DNA of 12,549 nt from DASRCB01 sp035653295 (GTDB lineage: Bacteria > Acidobacteriota > Terriglobia > Bryobacterales > Bryobacteraceae). The translations under genes and the position numbers were made by a program. The stretch spans positions 1-12,549 of the forward strand of contig DASRCB010000213.1 in NCBI GenBank assembly GCA_035653295.1, given 5' to 3'. The notes under the pieces are model-generated. The model saw only the letters and a program-made list of their open reading frames with translations. It searched no databases and had not been told where the DNA came from. Below, in pieces: positions 7,901-12,549 of this stretch (positions are counted from its first letter, which is position 1; every line of letters starts with the position of its first letter).

Positions 7901-8111
7901 CGGCATGATTCCCATGGCCATTGGCTTCGGCGAAGGTGGTACGCAATCCGCGCCTCTGGGCCGAGCGGTGATCGGCGGTTTGATCGTCTCCACCTTCACC
8001 ACGCTCACGGTGCTGCCCTCGATCTACGCCATTGTCCAGCGGCGCGCGTCGGCGACGTCGCCGTCGCTGAACCCAATGGACCCGGCAAGCAGGTATTACG
8101 ATGCGACATAG
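4983..8111 (+). CDS. RND efflux transporter, inner-membrane permease (AcrB/HAE-like)
   Basis: A 1042-residue resistance-nodulation-division pump that uses proton influx to extrude substrate through the adaptor and TolC-like channel encoded beside it. The protein is a tandem duplication. TM1 is about 10-30, followed by the porter loop beginning PIDIFPQVGEPAIYVAQPY; TM2 starts about 338. TM7 is about 515-536 with the repeat motif LGTEIFPDV, and TM8 about 863-883. The relay motif in TM4 reads LVDEATVEIEN (D401, E402) where AcrB has Asp-Asp. The TM10 lysine position of AcrB is Ala (A930, in AVANSILLV), while R960 and T967 match AcrB R971 and T978. The length fits the HAE family. Substrate is not predictable. 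The GTG start at 4983 overlaps the upstream TGA and has GGAGG (4971-4975) seven bases before it. An upstream ATG at 4914 would add only Arg-rich sequence read out of frame from the TolC gene and was rejected. Confidence 0.93.
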   Translation: MRLVLGALSRPITVVVAIIAVALCSILAVERMPIDIFPQVGEPAIYVAQPYGGMDPAQMEGFITYYYEYHFLYITGIDHVESKSIQGAALMKLVFHEGTDMATAMAQTVGYVNRARSFMPPGTVEPFITRFDAGSVAVGQLVFSSRTRTLGEMQDLALNRVRPLFATLPGVSAPPPFGGSQRTIVITLDPDKLRQYQISPAQAIGAVSRSTLVMPSGNMWTGTLERIARTNATLGGNLAELLSTPIRPVSGTTVYLRDIGTIENGTDLVTAYAHVNGRRTVFIPVTKRADASTLAVIDRVKAAIPEFKKVIPGDIDVSLQFDQSPYVSNSLRGLIIEGLLGAVLTGLMVLLFLRDWRSALIVVTNIPFALLAAVVLLWATKQTLNIMTLGGLALAVGVLVDEATVEIENIHTRMLPGVTRARAVVEACSRTALARLLSMFCILAVFVPSFFMVGVGRQLFVPLSLAVGFAMIASYLLSSSLVPVFSTWLMKEAHQGEERRLHELYERYLNAVLRLRWPLVAAYLVVSFGLLWLMMPRLGTEIFPDVNPSMYRLRLRAPAGTRVEETERILLHALDIINRDAGAGNVAITSDFMGLQPSSYPVNLIHLFTAGPQEAVIQIGLKPDAPRGEWLREKLRASFQRELPGTQVSFEAGDIVSQVMSFGSPTPIDVGVQGINLADDAGYAQKVRAQLARLGFLRDLQYAQELKYPTLDININRDRAGQFGLTMADVVNSVVPATSSSRFTSPNYWRDPASGNAFQIQVQLPQHRLQSVAAIGDLPVMIDGSHPELGDVAAMSPGTMPGLIERYNGQRVVSLTANLHDITLGQATRQIESAVAAAGAAPKGVAVRMRGEIPALEQTISGLRIGLLLAVLVIFLLLAANFQSLRLALAVILTIPAVLCGVVLMLLITGTTLNIESFMGAIMAIGIAVANSILLVTFAEHGRREGRDPFDAAREGAASRLRAILMTAAAMICGMIPMAIGFGEGGTQSAPLGRAVIGGLIVSTFTTLTVLPSIYAIVQRRASATSPSLNPMDPASRYYDAT

Positions 8112-9165
8112 TCTTGTCTGGCTGTTACTGGCGGCTTCCGTCGTGGGACAGGATGTCGCGCCGGTGGTGGCGCGCCAGGTCTCGCGAACGGTGGAATTGC
8201 CCGGCGAGTTCCTGCCGTTCCTCAGCGTAGAGCTGCATGCGAAAGTTGCGGGGTATGTCGAGCGCGTGCTGGTGGACCGCGGCTCGGTGGTCAGGAAGGG
8301 CGAGTTACTTGTCGAACTCACCGCGCCGGAGATGGCCGCGCGGCTCGCTGAGGCGCAATCGCGGGTACAGGCGGCGGAGGCAGACCGGCTTCAGGCCGTG
8401 GCGCAGGTGGGCGCGGCGCAGAGCACGTACGATCGATTGAAGAAAGCGGCGGCAACGCCCGGGGCCGTGTCGGGAAACGAGCTGATCCAGGCAGAGAAGC
8501 AGCTGGAAGCGGCGCAGGCGCTCGTGCGCGCGCGTGACGAAGCCGTCGGCGCGGCGCGGGGAGTCGTGCGCGCCGAACAGGATCTACAGGGCTACCTCAG
8601 GATCGCCGCGCCGTTCGATGGCGTGGTGACCGACCGGTTGGTCCATCCGGGCGCGCTGGTCGGACCGGGGCCGGATCCCGTGCTGCTGGTCATCCAGCAG
8701 GTCTCGCGTCTGCGCCTTGTCGTGCCTGTGCCGGAGGAGGATCTCGGCGGGATAACAAAAGGCATGGCGGTTTCGTTCCATGTGCCGGCAGATGCCGACC
8801 GCGTTTTCACGGGCACAGTCGCGCGCGTCGCGCATGCGCTGGATCAGAAGACGCGGACGATGCCCGTAGAGCTGGATGTCTTCAATCGCGACGGATTGCT
8901 CTCGCCGGGGATGTATCCAAAGGTAAGCTGGCCGGTGCGGCAGACTCGTCCGGCCCTTCTCGTGCCGAAAACCGCGGTGGTGACCACGACCGAGCGGGTC
9001 TTCGTCATTCGGGATCGAGACGGCAAAGCGGAATGGGTGGATGTGCGGCGTGGGCCGGCCGAGGGGGATCTGGTGGAGGTGGATGGGAACCTCTCGCCCG
9101 GGGATCGGGTCGTTCGCCGCGCAACGGACGAGATCCACGATGGCGCCAGGCTACGGCCGCGCTGA
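8101..9165 (+). CDS. RND efflux periplasmic adaptor (membrane fusion protein)
   Basis: A 354-residue HlyD/AcrA-type adaptor that bridges the RND permease and the TolC-like channel across the periplasm. Residues 1-16 are a signal peptide (MRHSLVWLLLAASVVG) with Q17 next; no lipobox cysteine is present, so it is probably soluble or loosely attached. The lipoyl domain is split: first half VELHAKVAGYVERVLVDRG (43-61), second half LRIAAPFDGVVTDRLVHPGALV (166-187). Between them residues 77-162 form an Ala/Gln/Glu-rich alpha-helical hairpin. A beta-barrel (about 200-280) and a membrane-proximal domain (285-354, with LVPKTAVV and LSPGDRVV motifs) follow. The ATG at 8101 lies inside the end of the permease gene (11-bp overlap) with AGG (8091-8093) upstream. 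The adaptor comes last in this operon, whereas in acrAB-like operons it precedes the pump. It ends 13 bp from the convergent ADOP permease gene. Confidence 0.93.
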   Translation: MRHSLVWLLLAASVVGQDVAPVVARQVSRTVELPGEFLPFLSVELHAKVAGYVERVLVDRGSVVRKGELLVELTAPEMAARLAEAQSRVQAAEADRLQAVAQVGAAQSTYDRLKKAAATPGAVSGNELIQAEKQLEAAQALVRARDEAVGAARGVVRAEQDLQGYLRIAAPFDGVVTDRLVHPGALVGPGPDPVLLVIQQVSRLRLVVPVPEEDLGGITKGMAVSFHVPADADRVFTGTVARVAHALDQKTRTMPVELDVFNRDGLLSPGMYPKVSWPVRQTRPALLVPKTAVVTTTERVFVIRDRDGKAEWVDVRRGPAEGDLVEVDGNLSPGDRVVRRATDEIHDGARLRPR

Positions 9166-9177
9166 CCGAAAGGCCGT
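9153..9177. terminator. Possible bidirectional hairpin between convergent operons
   Basis: ACGGCC (9153-9158) and GGCCGT (9172-9177) form a perfect 6-bp stem with a 13-base loop across the 13-bp gap between the two stop codons. Two long transcripts converge here and this is the only inverted repeat I see. It lacks a T-run on either strand, so intrinsic termination is doubtful. Confidence 0.2.
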
Positions 9178-9178
9178 C

Positions 9179-11812
9179 CTACTCCCAGCGCAAAGACCCA
9201 ACAGGGTCCACCGCGGAAGCCCGCCGAGCGGGCAGCCACGAAGCGACCAGCCCAACAGCGAGCAGTACACCGCAAACTCCCGCGAACGTTAAAGGATCGG
9301 CCGGCTTCACGCCGTACAGCAGCGAGCTTATAAGCCGCGTCAGCGCTAGCGCGGCGGCAGCGCCGGCCACGACGCCGGGGATCATAAGAACGATTCCGTC
9401 TCGGATGATGTTCCTCACGAGTTGCCCCGAATCGGCCCCCAGCGCCATGCGGATGCCGATTTCGCGCGTCCGCTGCGTGACCGAATACGCCAGCACGCCG
9501 TACAGGCCGACGCTCGCCAGCACGAGCGCGATGCCAGCGAAAATGCTCAGCAGCACCGATTCGAGCCGCGGCCGCGCGACGGATTCGGCCAACACATCGT
9601 CCATGGTTTCGATGTGTGAGACGGCCTGATCGGGATCCACGTTGTGGATGATTTTCTCGACCGCGCGTGCGACGCCCGTCGGCGGAAGCGCCGTGCGAAC
9701 CACCAGCGCGCCGAAGTACATCGGGGTTTGCTCATTGTCGAGAAAGATGGTCGGGTGCGGCTCGACCGCAAGGTCGGTCTGCCGCGCGTCGGCGACCACG
9801 CCGATAATGATCCCGTGCGTGACGTTCCAGCACAGGTTGAGGCGCTTGCCGATGGGATTCTCGTTGCCGAATTCTCGCCGCACGAAGGCGCGGTTCACGA
9901 TTATCCCAGGTTCGGTAGCGACGGTGTCGTGCGCATTGAAGTCGCGGCCGGCCAAGAACGGAATTCCCATGGTGGTGAAGTATTGTGGGCTGATGATGAG
10001 GTAGTCGGAGGAGGGCTGCAACCCGGGCGCGGGTTCCGGCCGGTCGGCGCGGGTGTAGCAGGAGCCGGACACGATCCCCGTCATGGGCAGAAAGTGCGCA
10101 GAACTTGCCGCCTCGACTCCGGGCAGCGTACGGACCCGATCGAGAATCTGCTGGAGATACCGCGCCCTGCGGCCATTGTCCTCATACTGCGGCCCGGCGA
10201 AAAACATACGCATGGTCAGGATGTGGTCGGTGCGAAAGCCGCGCTCTACACCGATCTCGTTCATGAAGCTGCGGGCCAGCAGGCCGGCGCCGATCAGCAA
10301 CACCAGCGACAGTGCGACCTCAATGGCCACCAGCAGCCGCCGCGTTCGCAAACCGCCGCGGCCGGTGGCGCGCACTCCCTGCCTGAGCGCATCGTCGGGG
10401 TCGGTCCGCGAGAAGGTCAGGGCCGGCGCGAGGCCGAACAGAAACGTTGTGAGCAGGCACAGCAGCGCGCTGAACGCGAGCACCCTCAAATCGAGGTGGA
10501 CTCCATCGATACGCGGCAGAGAGAGCGCGGTGGCGGAGGCAACAATGGCGCGAAGGCCGGTGAACGCCAGGACGACGCCCAATGCGCCGCCGGCGATAGA
10601 TAACAGGAAGCTCTCGGCCAGGAGTTGTCCCGCGATCCGGCTCCGGCTGGCCCCGAGCGCCGCGCGCACGGCGATCTCGCGCTGCCGCTGCGTCCCGCGC
10701 ATGAGCAGCAGATTGGCGACGTTGGCGGTGGCGATGAGCAGGACAAAGGTGACGGCGCCGAACAGCAGCAGCAGGGCCTTGCGGACGTCGCCCGTGGTTT
10801 GCTCGTAGAGCGACACCACCCCGGCGCCCCAGCCGCGATTGCTGAAGGGCCGCTCGCGCGCGATCTGGCGGGCAACCCCGGAAAGGTCGCTTTCGGCCTG
10901 GGCTATGGTCACGCCCCGTTTGAGCTTCGCGATGACGTTCAAATAACGGCCATCCAGGCTTTTGGACTTGCGATCGATCTGCACCGGAGTCCACAGCTCG
11001 CCGTGGAGGTACGGCAGATCGAAGCCCTCCGGCATGACGCCGATAACCGTGTATGGCTCGTCCATCAGCCGGATGGTGCGGCCCAGAATGCCGCGATCGG
11101 CGCCGAACTGCTGCCGCCATAACGCGTAGCTCAGGACCACGACTTTGGGCCCGTCCGGGACGTCTTCCTTGTCCGTGAACGTGCGGCCCATGAAGGGCGG
11201 CGTGCCGAGAATGCGGAAGAACGCGGCGGATACGTCCAGGCCGGTCACTTCGCGCGGCTCGCCGGCGCCGCTGAGCCCCTTCGGAAACCAGGCGATGGCC
11301 GCCATGTCTTCAAAACTGTGGGTCCGGTCGCGCCAGTCGAGAAAGTTGATCGGGCTGGCCGGGTTCTGGTTGTCCAGCGAGTTCTTCGAAGCTGTGGTGA
11401 GGCTCTTCGGCGGGTGCTCCCACAGCACCACGACGCGGTTCGCATCGGGGATGGGCAGCGGCTTGAGCAGCACGGCGTCGATGATGCTGAAGATCGCTGT
11501 ATTCGCGCCGATGCCCAGCGCCAGCGTAACGGCCGCGACGATCGTGAACATCGGATTGTGGCGCAGCGCACGTACGCCAATGCGCAGATCACGCAACGCG
11601 TTCTCGACCGGCATGAAGCTCCACACCTCGCGGCTGTCCTCGAGCATGCGAACGGGGTTGCCGAACTGCCGGCGCGCGGCGGAGAGCGCCTCGTCGCGGT
11701 TCATGCCCTGCTCCACCAGCTCGTCGGCGCGCTCGGCGACGTACGCTTCGACCTCGCCGGCCAGCTCTCGCTCAAGGCTGCGGCGGCGAAACAGCCGGCC
11801 GAGACGGCTCAT
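9179..11812 (-). CDS. ADOP-family ABC transporter permease (MacB-like, no ATPase domain)
   Basis: An 877-residue membrane protein of the 'acidobacterial duplicated orphan permease' type, related to MacB/FtsX permeases but fused in tandem. Residues 1-65 form a cytoplasmic prefix domain (ERELAGEVEAYVAERADELV, then EALSAARRQFGNP). TM1 is about 90-112 (TIVAAVTLALGIGANTAIFSI), followed by a MacB periplasmic core (115-340) and an FtsX domain (345-470). TM5 is about 493-513, then a second periplasmic core (515-745) and a second FtsX domain (752-870). Each FtsX domain carries the cytoplasmic coupling motif: EIAVRAALGASRSRI (379-393) and EIGIRMALGADSGQL (784-798). No Walker A/B sequence exists here or in neighbouring genes, so any ATPase partner is encoded elsewhere. 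MacB-type systems act as mechanotransmission exporters; the substrate here is unknown. ATG 11812 overlaps the PadR stop (ATGA). The frame extends to 11950, but that part is read antisense-style through PadR and was rejected. Confidence 0.92.
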   Translation of the reverse strand: MSRLGRLFRRRSLERELAGEVEAYVAERADELVEQGMNRDEALSAARRQFGNPVRMLEDSREVWSFMPVENALRDLRIGVRALRHNPMFTIVAAVTLALGIGANTAIFSIIDAVLLKPLPIPDANRVVVLWEHPPKSLTTASKNSLDNQNPASPINFLDWRDRTHSFEDMAAIAWFPKGLSGAGEPREVTGLDVSAAFFRILGTPPFMGRTFTDKEDVPDGPKVVVLSYALWRQQFGADRGILGRTIRLMDEPYTVIGVMPEGFDLPYLHGELWTPVQIDRKSKSLDGRYLNVIAKLKRGVTIAQAESDLSGVARQIARERPFSNRGWGAGVVSLYEQTTGDVRKALLLLFGAVTFVLLIATANVANLLLMRGTQRQREIAVRAALGASRSRIAGQLLAESFLLSIAGGALGVVLAFTGLRAIVASATALSLPRIDGVHLDLRVLAFSALLCLLTTFLFGLAPALTFSRTDPDDALRQGVRATGRGGLRTRRLLVAIEVALSLVLLIGAGLLARSFMNEIGVERGFRTDHILTMRMFFAGPQYEDNGRRARYLQQILDRVRTLPGVEAASSAHFLPMTGIVSGSCYTRADRPEPAPGLQPSSDYLIISPQYFTTMGIPFLAGRDFNAHDTVATEPGIIVNRAFVRREFGNENPIGKRLNLCWNVTHGIIIGVVADARQTDLAVEPHPTIFLDNEQTPMYFGALVVRTALPPTGVARAVEKIIHNVDPDQAVSHIETMDDVLAESVARPRLESVLLSIFAGIALVLASVGLYGVLAYSVTQRTREIGIRMALGADSGQLVRNIIRDGIVLMIPGVVAGAAAALALTRLISSLLYGVKPADPLTFAGVCGVLLAVGLVASWLPARRASAVDPVGSLRWE

Positions 11813-12150
11813 GACTGGGCCGGCCCCAGCACCCGGGTAATGCCCGCCAGCATGCGTTCGAAGCTGGACAGCTCGCGCTGCAGCTGTTTGCGCCCGGCAG
11901 CAGTGATGCGGTACACGCGAACCTTTCGGTTTCGCGCCGAGATGCCCCACTCGGCTTCCACCCAGCCCTGCTTCAAAAGCCGCTGGAGCGCCGGGTAAAG
12001 CGTGCCTTCCTCGATCTGCAGCAGCTCGTCGGAGGTCTGCCGGATGTGCTGCGCCAGCGCATACCCGTGCAGGGGCCCACGGCGCAGCACCTGCAGCACC
12101 ATCACTTCCAGCGCGCCTGGAAAGAGGTCCCGTTTGTCGTCATTGGCCAT
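11809..12150 (-). CDS. PadR-family transcriptional regulator (of ADOP permease)
   Basis: A 113-residue PadR regulator of the short class. LFPGALEVMVLQVLRRGPLHGYALAQHI (9-36) is the canonical N-terminal helix pair with the GPLHGY motif. IEEGTLYPALQRLLKQGWVEAEW (46-68) is the recognition helix and its continuation, and RKVRVYRITAAGRKQL (75-90) is the wing plus following helix. A dimerisation helix (QRELSSFERMLAGITRVL) ends the protein. Such PadR genes stand directly before ADOP permeases in acidobacteria and are thought to control them; no ligand is known. The ATG at 12150 gives the standard length. AGAG lies about 8 bases upstream as a weak ribosome-binding site. Its stop codon shares ATGA with the permease start, so the two are co-translated. 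The 8-bp inverted repeat upstream (12157-12181) is the likely operator. It differs from the other PadR in this window (IEEGTLYPALQ versus ISPGTLYPLLH), so the two are not a recent duplication. Confidence 0.93.
   Translation of the reverse strand: MANDDKRDLFPGALEVMVLQVLRRGPLHGYALAQHIRQTSDELLQIEEGTLYPALQRLLKQGWVEAEWGISARNRKVRVYRITAAGRKQLQRELSSFERMLAGITRVLGPAQS
11815..11829 (-). other. Small hairpin at the padR-permease junction
   Basis: CTGGG (11815-11819) and CCCAG (11825-11829) form a 5-bp stem with a 5-base loop, and the core GGGCCGGCCC (11817-11826) is a perfect palindrome. It lies 3 bases upstream of the permease ATG, where a ribosome-binding site would be, and no Shine-Dalgarno is visible there. 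It could make permease translation depend on ribosomes finishing PadR. This is inference, and chance is possible at this GC content. Confidence 0.25.
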
Positions 12151-12222
12151 ATAGCTCTATGCCTCGTGTGTCAAGGCATAGCATGAACGAATGAGCGGAC
12201 GAAGTCAAGCCTGCTGTTCCGG
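12151..12222 (-). promoter_or_regulatory. Promoter region of the PadR-ADOP operon
   Basis: These 72 bp separate the RNase R stop from the PadR start on the same strand. Two -35-like boxes are present on the minus strand: TTGACT (12208-12203) with a poor -10 CATGCT at 17-base spacing, and TTGACA (12174-12169). The second has -10 candidates only at TATATG (12153-12148, spacing 15) and TATGGC (12151-12146, spacing 17), which overlap the start codon. The first arrangement is therefore more workable for an mRNA that includes the ATG. No T-tailed terminator for rnr is visible. Confidence 0.4.
12157..12181 (-). promoter_or_regulatory. Inverted repeat, candidate PadR operator
   Basis: CTATGCCT (12157-12164) and AGGCATAG (12174-12181) form a perfect 8-bp inverted repeat with a 9-base spacer, 7-31 bases upstream of the PadR start. 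Dyads of this size directly before a padR gene are typical of autorepressor sites. On the minus strand the spacer side holds TTGACA (12174-12169), a perfect -35 box. The repeat would also cover a weak -10 (CATGCT, 12185-12180) spaced 17 bases from TTGACT (12208-12203). Either way a bound dimer would block transcription of the padR-permease pair. Confidence 0.6.
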
Positions 12223-12549
12223 CTACTTTTTCCTGCGACGTTTGGGCTCGGGCTCGACCAGGCCGAACTGCAGTTTCCTCTCGAGCGAATCGACTCGGTC
12301 CAGCCGCACGCGGACGCGGTCGCCGATGGAGAACTCGCGGCGGGTGCGCTGTCCGATCAGCTTGCGCACGTTCTCGCGATACGTGTAGCGGTCGCCGGGC
12401 AGGCTATCGACGGGAACGAGCCCCTCGATGAACAGGTCCTGAAGCTCCACCCAGAACCCGTACTTGGCGGTGCTGATGATGAGCGCATCGAACTCCTCTC
12501 CGACGCGGTCTTCCATGAACTTCGCCTTTTTCCACTCCACGAGTTCGCG
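12223..12549 (-). CDS. rnr: Ribonuclease R, C-terminal S1 domain (partial)
   Basis: The last 108 residues of an RNase II/RNase R family 3'-5' exoribonuclease, open to the right window edge, so the catalytic RNB domain is outside. The visible start (ELVEWKKAKFM) is the end of the RNB domain with the conserved W-x-K-x-x-F-M pattern. The S1 RNA-binding domain follows: VGEEFDALIISTAKYGFWVELQDLFIEGLVPVDSLPGDRY, then IGDRVRVRLDRVDSLERKLQFGLV. This matches the RNase R arrangement, where S1 ends with DxxxRKI/LxF. A short basic tail (KRRRKK) closes the protein; such Lys/Arg tails are known in RNase R and help with structured RNA. The enzyme degrades structured RNA and takes part in rRNA and tmRNA-linked quality control. 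It lies upstream of, and in the same direction as, the PadR-permease pair but appears unrelated to it. RNase R is preferred over RNase II because of the basic tail and the DLFIEGLVPVDSL sequence. Confidence 0.9.
   Translation of the reverse strand, partial: RELVEWKKAKFMEDRVGEEFDALIISTAKYGFWVELQDLFIEGLVPVDSLPGDRYTYRENVRKLIGQRTRREFSIGDRVRVRLDRVDSLERKLQFGLVEPEPKRRRKK

Noticed and set aside
7203..8321. 372-codon minus-strand frame antisense to the RND pump end and adaptor start
   Set aside because: Rich in Arg, His and Gln with no hydrophobic or domain structure; it spans two well-defined plus-strand genes.
9644..10603. Long plus-strand frames (also 10083-10808 and 11318-11998) opposite the ADOP permease
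   Set aside because: No domain or plausible start; they mirror the permease and PadR genes, whose motifs are complete.
11813..11950. N-terminal extension of the ADOP permease to 11950
   Set aside because: The extra residues are an out-of-frame reading of padR; the ATG at 11812 with the ATGA overlap and the conserved prefix domain sets the start.

Overview
The window is GC-rich, densely packed bacterial DNA. It suggests a member of the Acidobacteriota, probably Solibacter/Bryobacter-like. That placement is inferred from three things: a PadR regulator overlapping a very large MacB-like permease that lacks its own ATPase (an 'ADOP' pair, strongly expanded in that phylum), a second PadR-led efflux operon, and secreted proteins with glutamine right after the predicted signal-peptide cleavage site. 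No rRNA, tRNA, CRISPR array, transposase, integrase or phage gene is visible.

Layout, left to right. (1) 1-573: C-terminal end of nuoN, the last proton-pumping subunit of NADH dehydrogenase (complex I), entering from outside the window. (2) 627-1310: a class I SAM-dependent methyltransferase with a hydrophobic C-terminal region. It converges with, and overlaps by 25 bp, (3) 1286-1945 (minus), a HAD phosphatase resembling the E. coli sugar phosphatase YfbT/HxpA. (4) 1946-2249: a gap holding at most one small hydrophobic ORF. (5) 2250-3236 (minus): a secreted YVTN-type beta-propeller protein. (6) 3317-9165 (plus): a four-gene operon encoding a PadR regulator, a TolC-like outer-membrane channel, an RND inner-membrane pump and a periplasmic adaptor. 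Each junction overlaps by 4-11 bp, so the parts of one tripartite efflux pump and their probable regulator are translationally coupled. (7) 9179-12150 (minus): a second PadR gene overlapping by 4 bp an 877-residue ADOP-family permease. It meets the RND operon tail to tail with only 13 bp between stop codons. A clean 8-bp inverted repeat containing a TTGACA box lies just upstream of this PadR gene and is a candidate autoregulatory operator. (8) 12223-12549 (minus): the C-terminal S1 domain of RNase R, running off the right edge.

Functionally the core is two independent PadR-controlled export modules side by side: an RND pump driven by proton motive force, and an orphan MacB-type permease. Each PadR protein probably represses its own operon and releases it on binding a toxic or signalling ligand. 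The most noteworthy molecular details are the altered proton-relay residues in the RND pump (D401-E402 in place of Asp-Asp, and Ala in place of the relay Lys) and the shared glutamine at the predicted mature N-terminus of all three signal-peptide proteins. I did not find a clearly unprecedented system.
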